Part shown: positions 19,212-28,210 of the stretch, in pieces
Numbering within the stretch: position 1 is the first letter of the stretch
How the letters are laid out: each line of letters begins with the position of its first letter
Assembly: GCA_943328795.2 (NCBI GenBank)
Contig: CALQBK020000013.1
Span: 1-48,160 of the forward strand
DNA length: 48,160 nucleotides
Direction: 5' to 3'
Source of the DNA: Bifidobacterium breve
GTDB lineage: Bacteria > Myxococcota_A > UBA796 > SXON01
Translations under genes and position numbers: made by a program
Notes under the pieces: model-generated
The model's input: only the letters and a program-made list of their open reading frames with translations
Databases searched by the model: none
What the model was told of the DNA's origin: nothing

Positions 19212-20849
19212 CTACGCCCTCAGCGCCCGAATGGCTGCCGCGAGCTCCGCGGGCTCCGCCGTCGGGCGCGCGCAGGCAGACCCGGAGCAGGCCATCGCCT
19301 TCCCGTCGGGTACACCCTCGCGCACGCCCACCCAGGTGCACTCGGGGTGCGGCTCGCCGAGGCCTTGGAGCAACAGCGGAGGCAGGGGCCAGCCGGGGCT
19401 CGCCACCTTGATCACGACGCGTCGCGCGGCCCGGCGCTCGGCGGCCTGCGCGGCCGGCGCTGCGAAGAACCCCCAGTCGTCGCTCTCGGCGAGCGCGGCG
19501 GCGGCGGCTTCGTCGGCGCGCGCCGGCCACGGGCCCCCCACCAGGTCCCCCAGCGTGCCGGCCACCTTCGCGAACGCCGCGTTCCCGTGCACGTTTCGGC
19601 GCACGTGCCGCAGCCGTCCAGCCACGCCCGGCGCCCTGTCCCACAGCCCGCCGTCCTCGACCTTGAGCTGCGCCCACGCCCACCCGAGCACCCCCGCGGC
19701 CCGCTCGAACCACGCCGGCTCGGCGAGCGCGCGTCCGACCGCGACAAAGCCCTCCGCGACGTGCACCTGGTCCTCGAGCAGCCCCGCGACCCCGCCGACG
19801 TGGCGCGTCACCCGGCCGTCCGCGTCCACCAGGGTGCACAGGTGCTCGACGACGCCGCGGGCGACGCCCACCAGCCCTGGCCGGCCCAGCGCGCCCGCGG
19901 TCGCCACGAGCGCCGAGGCGGCGAGCCCGTTCCACCCGGCGTACACCGTGCGGTCGACGGCCGGGCCGTCTACGCCGCTGCCCCGGCCGCGGTGACCCCG
20001 GCCGAGCGCGTAGTACCCTTCGTCTGCGTCCTGGCTGCCGAAGAACGCGCCCGTAGCTGGGTCGTACAGCGTCGCGAGCAGCCACTGGATGGCCGTGTCC
20101 AGCGTCGCGAGGGCGGTCGCCGCCGCCGGCCCGCCGGGGCCCGCCGCGCGTGCGTAGACGGCCAGCAGGCGCGCGTGGTCCTCGAGCAGCTTCTCGTAGT
20201 GCGGCGCCGTCCAGTCGTCCTGGGTCGCATAGCGAAAAAAGCCCCCCTCCACCGGGTCGTACATGCCCTTCGTGGCCATCGCGACCAGCGTCTTCCCGAG
20301 CGCGTCGTGGCTCCACGTGTCCCCGCGGGCGGCGCGGTCCGCGAGCCACTCCAGCACGCCCGGGTGCGGGAACTTCTGCAGCTCGCCGAACCCCGCGTTG
20401 TACGGGTCCCACGCCTCTTGGACGCGCGCGAAGATATTGACCGGCACGATGGTCGACCGGGCGAGCTCAGGCGCTGGCTCCGGCGCGAGCGACCAGCGCG
20501 ACGTGGGGTCTGACGCGCTCCTGAGCAGCGCGTGCAGCTCGGGTCCGGGGACATAGGTCCGGCCGATCAGGACCTCCCCCGCGGCGTCGAGCACCGCGAA
20601 GGTGGGCCACCCGCCTTGGTTGTAGCGCTCGTTGAGGTCCGGTCGGCGGTCCGTGTCCACGCGGATGCACACAAACCGCTCGGCCATCAGCGCGCTCACG
20701 CCGCCCCAGGTGTAGCTGCCCTCGTCCATCACGTGGCACCAGTGGCACCAGGTCGCGCCGATGTGCAGCGCGATGGGCTTCCCCTCGGCGCGCGCGCGCT
20801 CGAACGCGGCGTCCGACCACTCCTCCCAGGGGATCTCGGCGCTAGACAA
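19212..20849 (-). CDS. Thioredoxin-domain-containing protein (DUF255 / YyaL / SPATA20-like)
   Basis: 545 aa. LHIGATWCHWCHVMDEGSYTWGGVSALMAERFVCIRVDTDRRPDLNERYNQGGWPTFAVLDAAGEVL, then a glycosidase-like helical domain. Confidence 0.85.
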   Translation of the reverse strand: MSSAEIPWEEWSDAAFERARAEGKPIALHIGATWCHWCHVMDEGSYTWGGVSALMAERFVCIRVDTDRRPDLNERYNQGGWPTFAVLDAAGEVLIGRTYVPGPELHALLRSASDPTSRWSLAPEPAPELARSTIVPVNIFARVQEAWDPYNAGFGELQKFPHPGVLEWLADRAARGDTWSHDALGKTLVAMATKGMYDPVEGGFFRYATQDDWTAPHYEKLLEDHARLLAVYARAAGPGGPAAATALATLDTAIQWLLATLYDPATGAFFGSQDADEGYYALGRGHRGRGSGVDGPAVDRTVYAGWNGLAASALVATAGALGRPGLVGVARGVVEHLCTLVDADGRVTRHVGGVAGLLEDQVHVAEGFVAVGRALAEPAWFERAAGVLGWAWAQLKVEDGGLWDRAPGVAGRLRHVRRNVHGNAAFAKVAGTLGDLVGGPWPARADEAAAAALAESDDWGFFAAPAAQAAERRAARRVVIKVASPGWPLPPLLLQGLGEPHPECTWVGVREGVPDGKAMACSGSACARPTAEPAELAAAIRALRA

Positions 20850-21222
20850 CGGCGAGCCCGCGCGGGATCCGGTAGGCGTACATGCGCGCGTGCCGCAGGT
20901 CTTGGATCACCCAGGCGGACACGGGGTCCCGTCGGAGCGAGAGCGTGACCCAGGCGGTGCCGAGCGTGATGGCGGGCCCTCGCCACATCAGGTCCAGCGC
21001 GGGGACCAGCGCCTCGGGCACGGTGAGCAGGAGCCCCGTGGCGACCTGCGGGGACGTGTTGCCGGGCGTAGGGGCGACGTTGACGAGCACGGCGTGGCCG
21101 CCCGTGTCCCGGACCCACGCGCCATCGGCGCGAGCGATGCGCGCGGCCCCGAGGCAGGGGGTGAGCAGCGGCGTCGCGGCCCGCTCGGGGTGCACGAAGA
21201 TCCGGCGGGTATCGGTCGTCAT
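20842..21222 (-). CDS. Conserved-looking hypothetical protein
   Basis: ATG at 21222 (MTTDTRRIFVHPERAATPLLTPCLG...RHARMYAYRIPRGLAVV), 126 aa; overlaps neighbours by 4-8 nt in operon arrangement. Confidence 0.65.
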   Translation of the reverse strand: MTTDTRRIFVHPERAATPLLTPCLGAARIARADGAWVRDTGGHAVLVNVAPTPGNTSPQVATGLLLTVPEALVPALDLMWRGPAITLGTAWVTLSLRRDPVSAWVIQDLRHARMYAYRIPRGLAVV

Positions 21223-22748
21223 TCCACTGCCCGCAGGCGCGTTGTGAGGCTCTCGGCGAGCGGCTGGAGGCTCTCGTAGATCCCGCGGTGCTCGGGGTCG
21301 GTCTGCAGCCGGTGGAAGAAGGTCTCGTCGAGGGTCAGGCGGTCCCCGACGGTGGTCAACAGACCTATCCCGTCGGCGAGCTCGGCGACCTCCGCCCAGC
21401 CGAGCCCCTGCGTGTAGTACCAGCCCCGGGCGTGCGCGAGCGTGCGGATCAGCAGGTCCATGCTCGCCCCGGTGCCCGGGCGCCGGCCGGGGGCCTCGAT
21501 GACGACGTCGTGGCCGTGGCTCCGGAGGCGCACACGCCCCCGGCGGTCGAGCAGGCCCAGCGCGGCGAGGAGGCCGAACGCAGGGGCGTTCTGCACGGCG
21601 CGGAGCCGCAAGGAGACGCCGTCGGGGATCGCGCGAGGGGGCTGCTCGCCGGGGCGGGTCAATCCGCCGTGGACGACGAGCTTGCGGTCGACGGGGGTCG
21701 GCACGCTCGACGCCTGGGTCGACTGGGCGCGGAGCGCGCGGTTCATCCCGGAGAGCCCGGTCGTGAGCTGACGAAGCGAGCTCGGCACCGCGACGGCGAG
21801 GCCGCGCCTCTCGTGCCCGTCCAAGAACGCGACGGGCTCGGGGTCGATCTCCGGGCCGGGGTCCGCCGCCACGGGGACGCTCGCGAGCGGCCGGTCGAAG
21901 AGCACGCGGGTGAGCCCCGTCGCGATGGTGGCCGCGCCGAACAGGCGGGTGAGCCAGGGGCGAAAGCGCGGCGCGACCGGCGTCCCGTCGGCCAGGTGCG
22001 CGAGGATCTGCACCCGCAGCTCGGGGTCCGACAGCGCGACGGTGACCGGTGAGTCGGCGACGTCCGCCCGGCGGATGGCGCCCGGCGTGACGACGAGCAC
22101 GTCCCCGAAGCGACGGGCATCCCCGCGGCGCACGGCCATGGCCAGGTATCCGCCGATCCCGCAGCGCTCGCCGCCGCAGCGGTCCAACATCGCGCGCACT
22201 TGGCCCGGCGACACCTCGCCGTGGTCGAGCAGAGCACGGAGCACGATCGCGTAAACATCGGGGTTGTCGTCGAGGCCGGCTCGCAGGTCCACCCCCGGCC
22301 GCGCCTCGGCGGCGCGCGCCGGGAACTCCATCACGAGCTGTCGCGGCTGCCTGGGCGGCGCCCGCCGGGCGACCCGGGCGATCCGGCCAAGCGCGAGCGC
22401 GTGGCGCCGGGCACGCGCGGGGACCGGCTCCTCTGCGGAGGCGATGGCGAGCAGCTCTTCCCCGGTGGCGTCGCGGTGCGCCACGAAGAACGGGTGATCG
22501 GCGACCACCTCGGCCCAGAGCGACCGCCGCCGGGTGCTCGCTGCGATCCGCACCCCGCGGGGGGTGAGCTGCACGTCGCCGTCCCAGGTCAGCACGCCGA
22601 GCCACTCGCCCGTGTCGAGCGAGGCGGTGACGCGCCGCACGTCTTCGTCCAGCACCTGGGCCATCGAGCGCGGGCGCCGCACGCCGCCGTAGACGAGCTC
22701 CAGGAGGCGCGTGAGGAAGCGGAGGTTTCCAGAGGCGGGGAGGGGCAC
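21219..22748 (-). CDS. Uncharacterised protein with possible winged-HTH segments
   Basis: 509 aa. N-terminal LTRLLELVYGGVRRPRSMAQVLDEDVRRVTASLDTGEWLGVLTWDGDVQLTPRGVRIAAS looks wHTH-like; the remainder was not recognised. Confidence 0.7.
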   Translation of the reverse strand: MPLPASGNLRFLTRLLELVYGGVRRPRSMAQVLDEDVRRVTASLDTGEWLGVLTWDGDVQLTPRGVRIAASTRRRSLWAEVVADHPFFVAHRDATGEELLAIASAEEPVPARARRHALALGRIARVARRAPPRQPRQLVMEFPARAAEARPGVDLRAGLDDNPDVYAIVLRALLDHGEVSPGQVRAMLDRCGGERCGIGGYLAMAVRRGDARRFGDVLVVTPGAIRRADVADSPVTVALSDPELRVQILAHLADGTPVAPRFRPWLTRLFGAATIATGLTRVLFDRPLASVPVAADPGPEIDPEPVAFLDGHERRGLAVAVPSSLRQLTTGLSGMNRALRAQSTQASSVPTPVDRKLVVHGGLTRPGEQPPRAIPDGVSLRLRAVQNAPAFGLLAALGLLDRRGRVRLRSHGHDVVIEAPGRRPGTGASMDLLIRTLAHARGWYYTQGLGWAEVAELADGIGLLTTVGDRLTLDETFFHRLQTDPEHRGIYESLQPLAESLTTRLRAVE

Positions 22749-23546
22749 CTACCCCTCCGGCGTCGCGGGCGCGCCCAGCTGCTTCATCGTCGCCCCGGCC
22801 GGGGGCGTGATGGTGAAGGCGGCATCCTTGGGCGTCGCGGGCCGCCACTCTCCGAAGTCGACCTGGACGGAGGTGTACAGCGTCGGCAGGTCCGCCGAGA
22901 GGCGCGTTGGGTAGCGCGACGTGAGGTCCGCGTGCGTCAGCTTCGCGCCGAGCAGGACCCGCCCCGCGGGGTCCTGGGCCGTGACGTCCAACAAGCGCGT
23001 GGTTCGCGTGTCCAGCCCCGTGGTCAGGCGCGACCCGTCCGGGGCGGTCCACCACCACTTCCACTCGTAAGGCGGCGCCGATGCCGAGCCGGCGGGCGTG
23101 CCGAGCGACGCCGAGACCTGGCCGACGAGCAGCGCCGTGACCACCTCGAGCCCCGCGGCCCCGCCCGTGATCGCGCGGAGCGTGGTGTCGGCGTCCGGGC
23201 CCGCGTAGAACGTCTGCTTCGGCGCCAGCCACGCGTTCACCGAGTGGCCGTCGCACGCGACGATCAGCACCGGCGGCCCGATCGGCCCCGCGACCTCGAT
23301 GCGGAACTGGTCCGGCGCCCGGATCACGAGCCCGCCCCAGGCGGTGACGTCCTGGTCCGGCGTGTGGATGTGGATGCTGAACCGGTTCGACACCGGCTCC
23401 GTCGCCGGGAGTGTGAGCGCCCGCTCGAGCAGCGAGGTGGGGTCCTGCGCAGTAGGCAACGGCGGCGGGTGCGGGCACCCGGTCAGCAACGTGGCCAGCA
23501 CGAGCCCGCGCATGCTCACCGTCGCGATCGCGGGGAATCGCATCAT
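22749..23546 (-). CDS. Lipoprotein, LolA/LolB or DUF4292-like
   Basis: 265 aa. Lipobox LATLLTGC; LolB-like phrase DQFRIEVAGPIGPPVLIVACDGHSVNAWLAPKQTFYAG. Confidence 0.65.
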   Translation of the reverse strand: MMRFPAIATVSMRGLVLATLLTGCPHPPPLPTAQDPTSLLERALTLPATEPVSNRFSIHIHTPDQDVTAWGGLVIRAPDQFRIEVAGPIGPPVLIVACDGHSVNAWLAPKQTFYAGPDADTTLRAITGGAAGLEVVTALLVGQVSASLGTPAGSASAPPYEWKWWWTAPDGSRLTTGLDTRTTRLLDVTAQDPAGRVLLGAKLTHADLTSRYPTRLSADLPTLYTSVQVDFGEWRPATPKDAAFTITPPAGATMKQLGAPATPEG

Positions 23547-23553
23547 CTGGGGT

Positions 23554-23856
23554 TCAGTAGGCCCAGGTGGTTTCGTCGTAGCAGGTGTCGGCCGCGATGT
23601 CTTCGCAGGTCTCGTCCCGCAGGCAGTCGAGCTCGGCTTGGAACGCGTCCTGCTTCTGCACGTCGCCCCAGCTGTCGTATAGCTCCGACTCTTGCTTGCA
23701 CGACTCTTCGCACTCGGCGCTGCTCATCCGCTGCGTCGGCAGCCCGTCGCAGTCGACCAGCTTGTCGCACACGTCGGCGCAGGAGGCCTTGCAGCCGCCC
23801 CCGAGGCTAGAGAGCAGGATCAGCCCGGCGACCGGGAGCCAGCGAGGTGCGTGCAC
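23554..23856 (-). CDS. Small cysteine-rich lipoprotein
   Basis: GTG start at 23856; 100 aa; signal/lipobox LILLSSLGGGC; CADVCDKLVDCDG...CEESCKQ...CLRDETCEDIAADTC. Confidence 0.7.
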   Translation of the reverse strand: MHAPRWLPVAGLILLSSLGGGCKASCADVCDKLVDCDGLPTQRMSSAECEESCKQESELYDSWGDVQKQDAFQAELDCLRDETCEDIAADTCYDETTWAY

Positions 23857-23861
23857 GTGAC

Positions 23862-24221
23862 CTACGGGAAGTTGGTGGTCGGCGCGCAGTAGTTCGACTT
23901 CAGGTCGTCGCACGCGGTCTCGTCGACGCACTGCATCCACAGCGCCGCTTGCGCGTCGTTCTCGAGCGCGACGTCCTCGTTACCGGACGTGCGCTCGTTC
24001 GGGTTGTAGTCACCCGCCTCGCCCGCCTGGCTCATCGCCTGCTCACAGTGGTCTTCGCACATCGTCAGCATCTCGTCGCCCGTGTGCCCGGGGATCGGGA
24101 TGTTGCACTCGCCGGCCTGCTGGCCGAAGAGCTTCTCGCAGGACTTGTTGCAGTCATGCGCGTCTGCGCACCCGGCGAGCAGGGACGACAAGCCGACGAA
24201 GGAGATGAGGATCAGGCGCAT
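23862..24221 (-). CDS. Small cysteine-rich lipoprotein
   Basis: ATG at 24221; 119 aa; MRLILISFVGLSSLLAGCADAHDCNKSCEKLFG...MCEDHCEQ...MQCVDETACDDLKSNYC. Confidence 0.7.
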   Translation of the reverse strand: MRLILISFVGLSSLLAGCADAHDCNKSCEKLFGQQAGECNIPIPGHTGDEMLTMCEDHCEQAMSQAGEAGDYNPNERTSGNEDVALENDAQAALWMQCVDETACDDLKSNYCAPTTNFP

Positions 24222-24322
24222 GCGAGCTCCGGCCGCCCAGCGTAACCGATCGGCGCGCCAAGCGGGGGCCACGGCGCCGGGCGCCCGCCACACGAGGAGC
24301 GTTTCTTGATACTCCGGCCGCA

Positions 24323-25441
24323 ATGCGGGTGCTCCACGTCACGCCTTACTACCCGCCGACGTGGGCCTATGGGGGCATCCCCCGCGTGGTGGTGGCCCTC
24401 GCGCGGTCCCAGGCGCGGGCCGGGCTGGACGTCCGGGTGTGGACGACCGACGCGTTCGACGCTGCCGGCCGCTCGAACGAGCCCGCCGCGCGCGTGGTGG
24501 ACGGCGTCGACGTGCGCGTGTCCCGGCTCGCGTCCAACCGCCTCGCGTGGCGGCACCAGCTGTTCGTGCCGACCACCGCGCCGCCGTTGGACGGCGTCGA
24601 CGTGGTACACCTGCACGGGCACCGCCACTTGCTGAACTTCCTCGCCTTCCGGGCCGCGGTGTCCAAGGGCGTGCCCGTGGTTCACACCCCGAACGGGACG
24701 CTCCCGCGCCACGAGTCGAAGCTGGGCGTGAAGGTGCTCTGGGACGCGCTGTTCGACGGTGACGTGCCGCTGCGCGCGCAGGCGGTGGTGGCCACCAGCC
24801 GGGCTGAGGTCCGCGACCTGCTGCTCGCTGGCGTCCCGGCGGCCCGCATTCGCCGCATCCCGAACGGCCTGGTGCTGCCCGAGTTCGACGACCTCCCGGA
24901 GCGCGGCGCGTTCCGGCGGGAGCAGGGCTGGGGTCCCGGGCCCCTCGTGGTGTACCTCGGGCAGGTGAGCCCCCGGAAGGGCGTCGAGCACCTGGTCGCG
25001 GCCTGCGCGCAGCTGCCGGGCGTGCGGCTCGCCGTGGCCGGCAGCGCCCGCGGGATGCCGCTACCGCCGGGGAACGCCCACTACCTCGGGACGCTGGAGG
25101 GTCGGGCGCGCCTCGGGCTGCTCGTCGACGCGGACGTACTCGTGTACGCGTCCGCGCGGGAGGTGTTCGGCCTCGTGCCGTTCGAGGGCCTGCTTTGCGG
25201 TGCGCCGGTGATCGTCGGCGGAGACTGCGGCTGCGGCGAGCTGGTCGCGGAGGCCGGCGCCGGCCTGCTGGTCGCTCACGGGGACGTCGACGCGCTGGCG
25301 GGCGCTATCCGGAGGGTGCTCGGGGACGCCGCGGGCTCCGCCGAGATGGTGCGCCGCGGCCGGGCTTGGATCGCCCAGAACGTGGACGCTGACGACGTCG
25401 CCGCGAGGTACACCGCGCTGTACCACGAGGTGCGGACGTGA
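24323..25441 (+). CDS. Glycosyltransferase family 4/1
   Basis: 372 aa. MRVLHVTPYYPPTWAYGGIPRVVVALARSQARAGLDVRVWT...VVYLGQVSPRKGVEHLVAAC...FGLVPFEGLLCGAPVIVGGDCGCGELV. Confidence 0.9.
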   Translation: MRVLHVTPYYPPTWAYGGIPRVVVALARSQARAGLDVRVWTTDAFDAAGRSNEPAARVVDGVDVRVSRLASNRLAWRHQLFVPTTAPPLDGVDVVHLHGHRHLLNFLAFRAAVSKGVPVVHTPNGTLPRHESKLGVKVLWDALFDGDVPLRAQAVVATSRAEVRDLLLAGVPAARIRRIPNGLVLPEFDDLPERGAFRREQGWGPGPLVVYLGQVSPRKGVEHLVAACAQLPGVRLAVAGSARGMPLPPGNAHYLGTLEGRARLGLLVDADVLVYASAREVFGLVPFEGLLCGAPVIVGGDCGCGELVAEAGAGLLVAHGDVDALAGAIRRVLGDAAGSAEMVRRGRAWIAQNVDADDVAARYTALYHEVRT

Positions 25442-27030
25442 AGGGCAAGCCCGCTGCGCTCCTCGCGCCGGTCGCGATGCTCGCGGTCGCCCTCACCTGG
25501 GCGGCGGGGCTGCACGCGCCGTTTCAGTACGACGACAAGGTGGAGGTCGTCGGCAACCCGACGATCCGCGTGTTCACAGAGCTCGGCGCCATCGCGCGGT
25601 ACAACGTCTCGCGCCCGCTGCTGATCGCGACGTACGCGGTGAACTGGGCGGTGGGGGGGCTCGACCCGGTGGGCTACCACGCGGTCTCCCTCGCGATTCA
25701 CGTGCTCAACGTCGGGCTCGCCGGCTGGCTGCTGCAGCGGATCCTGGCGCGTACGGCGCTGGCGAGCGAGCGCGCCGCCTGGGTCGCCTGGGCCGCGGCG
25801 GCGTGCTGGGGGCTGCACCCGATGGCGGTGCAGGGCGTGACCTACGTCACGGGGCGCTCGGACGCGCTCTGCGCGACCTGGTGGCTGGCGGCCTCGATCG
25901 CGTGGCTCGCTGGCCGGGATCGCTGGACGCTCGTGCTGGTGGCGTGCGCGCTGCTCACGAAGGAGGTCGCTGTGCTGTTGCCGGCGTGGCTCTGGATCCT
26001 GCGGCCACCGGCGCCAGGGAGCCGGCGCGCGGCGGTGGGGATGGCGTTGCTGGTGGCGGCGGGTGGTGTGCTGCGCGTCGGGGTGATGGGGTGGCCGCGG
26101 CCGGAGAGCGCGCGGGGGGCGCTTGACCAGGTGGCGTCCCAGGGCGACGCGTGGCTCGGCTACGTCGAGCTCTGGGCGGGCCTGTACTCGCAGTCGATCT
26201 TGCACGATCCGACGCCGAGCCGGGCAGTCGGGCTCGTGCTGGCGGTGGGGATGGTGGGTGTGATGGCGCTCGCGTTGGGGGTCCGACGGCGGGCGGCGGA
26301 GGGCTCGGGTCGGTGGCTGGGCGCGCTCGCGGTGGTGTTCGCGGCGTGCTGGCTCTTGCCGAGCTCCGCGTGGCCGCTGAAGGAGGGGATGGCCGAGCAC
26401 CGGGCCTACCTCGTGGGGCTGCCGATCCTGGCGGCCGCCTGCGTGGCCCTGGAGCGCCGCCGCGCGCTGCCGCTGGCTGGGCTGTTCGCCGCGTGGTGCG
26501 TCATCGAGGCGAGAGACCAGTGCCAGGTGTGGTCGAGCGAGGCGCGGGTCTGGCGGGCCGCGGTCGCCATGTACCCGCAGAGCCCGGACGCCGCGTATGG
26601 CGAGGCCGACGCGCTGCGGCTCGCGCGCCGGTGGGCGGATGCCGAGAAGGGCTACCGCCGCGTGCTCGTCCTGCGGCCGGGCGACGAGAACGCGCAGGTC
26701 GACCTCGGCATCGTGCTCGCCGAGCAGGGGCGGGAGGACGAGGCGAAGGCGACCTGGGACGCGCTCACCCGCACCAACCCGCGATCCTGCGCAGCGCACA
26801 ACAACTTGGCCGCGTGGGCGATCCAGCGCGGCGACCGGCGGCGCGCGATGGACGAGTACGCGAGCGCGTTTCGGTGGTGCCCGGACGACCCGGTGGCGCT
26901 GGCTGGGCTAGGTGACCTGTGCTGGGAGCGCGGGGATACGCGGCTCGCGGTGAAGTACTACCGTCGCTACCTCGAGGTGTTGCCAGACGGCGCAGAGGCC
27001 GCGCGCCTCGCCGCGCGGGTGGCGCCGTGA
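25438..27030 (+). CDS. TMTC/DUF1736-like multi-pass membrane protein with C-terminal TPRs
   Basis: 530 aa. HAPFQYDDKVEVVGNPTIR, SRPLLIATYAVNWAVGGLDPVGYHAVSLAIHVLN, HPMAVQGVTYVTGRSDAL; TPR tail. ATGA overlap with the GT gene. Confidence 0.82.
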   Translation: MKGKPAALLAPVAMLAVALTWAAGLHAPFQYDDKVEVVGNPTIRVFTELGAIARYNVSRPLLIATYAVNWAVGGLDPVGYHAVSLAIHVLNVGLAGWLLQRILARTALASERAAWVAWAAAACWGLHPMAVQGVTYVTGRSDALCATWWLAASIAWLAGRDRWTLVLVACALLTKEVAVLLPAWLWILRPPAPGSRRAAVGMALLVAAGGVLRVGVMGWPRPESARGALDQVASQGDAWLGYVELWAGLYSQSILHDPTPSRAVGLVLAVGMVGVMALALGVRRRAAEGSGRWLGALAVVFAACWLLPSSAWPLKEGMAEHRAYLVGLPILAAACVALERRRALPLAGLFAAWCVIEARDQCQVWSSEARVWRAAVAMYPQSPDAAYGEADALRLARRWADAEKGYRRVLVLRPGDENAQVDLGIVLAEQGREDEAKATWDALTRTNPRSCAAHNNLAAWAIQRGDRRRAMDEYASAFRWCPDDPVALAGLGDLCWERGDTRLAVKYYRRYLEVLPDGAEAARLAARVAP

Positions 27031-28193
27031 TGCGCGTCGCGGTGATTGGCGCGGGCACGGCCGGGCCGGCAGCGGCGCTGTACCTGGTGCGCCAGGGCCA
27101 CCACGTGGACATCTTCGAGCGTGTGCAGGACCCGCGACCGGTAGGCGCCGGGATCTTGCTCCAGCCGACAGGTCAGCGGGCGCTCGCCGAGCTCGGGCTG
27201 CTGAACGGTGTCGTCGGGCGTGCCGCGCGGATCGACGGGCTGTACGGCCAGAACCTGCGCGGTAGGCGCGTGATCGAGCTCGCGTACAAGGACCTGGATC
27301 CCAGGCTGTGCGGCTATGGGGTCCACCGCGGCTCGGTGTTCTCCGCGCTGTTCGGCGCGCTCTCGCCGGCCGGGGTGCACGTGCACCCCGGCGTCGAGGT
27401 CAGCCACGTAGATGCCGATGGCCACGTGACGATCGGCGGTGCGCGCCACCGCTATGACCTCGTGATCGTGGCCGACGGGGCCCGCTCCCACCTGCGCCCG
27501 CCCTGGTCCCGCGTGCGCCCGTACCCGTGGGGCGCCCTCTGGTACGTGACCGAGGACGCCGCGATGGCCAGCTCGAACCAGCTCTCCCAGGTGTACAAGG
27601 ACACGCGCAAGTTCATCGGCTTCTTGCCGTCCGGCGAGCGGGTGGGCCACCCGGGCGTGCGCACCACCAGCGTGTTTTGGAGCATCCGGGCGGACGCCGT
27701 GGACGCTTGGCGCGCCGCGGGCACGAGCGCGTGGGTGGACGACATGCGGCGGCTGAAGCCCGACCTGCCGGTGGACGGCGTGGAGGAGGCGGTGTTCGCG
27801 CCCTACTTCTCGGTCCGGACGCGTCCGGCGTGCCAGGGCCGGGTCGCGTGGCTGGGGGACAGCGCACACGCGATGAGCCCGCAGCTCGGGCAAGGGGCGA
27901 ACCTGGCCCTCTGGGATGCGTGGCTGCTCGCCGAGGGCCTGCGCGAGGGCGGGGCCGACGGCGTGCCCGGCGCGCTCGCGGCGTTCTCCCGATCGCGCCG
28001 GGCCCACGTGGATTTCTACCAGTTCTTCAGCTGGCTCCTCACGCCGTTCTTCCAGTCGTCCTTGCCGCTGCTCGCGCCGGTGCGCGACCTGGTCGCCGGC
28101 CCGTTCCACGCATGGGGGTGGTACCGGCGCCAGATGGCGGAGACGCTCTGCGGCGTCAAGACCGGCGTGTTCAGCCGGATCGAGCTGCCCTGA
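27030..28193 (+). CDS. FAD-dependent monooxygenase (aromatic hydroxylase-like)
   Basis: MRVAVIGAGTAGPAAALYLVRQGHHVDIFERVQDPRPVGAGILLQPTGQRALAELGLL...VIVADGARSHLR...RVAWLGDSAHAMSPQLGQGANLALWDAWLLAEGL. Confidence 0.88.
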   Translation: MRVAVIGAGTAGPAAALYLVRQGHHVDIFERVQDPRPVGAGILLQPTGQRALAELGLLNGVVGRAARIDGLYGQNLRGRRVIELAYKDLDPRLCGYGVHRGSVFSALFGALSPAGVHVHPGVEVSHVDADGHVTIGGARHRYDLVIVADGARSHLRPPWSRVRPYPWGALWYVTEDAAMASSNQLSQVYKDTRKFIGFLPSGERVGHPGVRTTSVFWSIRADAVDAWRAAGTSAWVDDMRRLKPDLPVDGVEEAVFAPYFSVRTRPACQGRVAWLGDSAHAMSPQLGQGANLALWDAWLLAEGLREGGADGVPGALAAFSRSRRAHVDFYQFFSWLLTPFFQSSLPLLAPVRDLVAGPFHAWGWYRRQMAETLCGVKTGVFSRIELP

Positions 28194-28210
28194 GGTCCCA
28201 CGGCGCGGAG

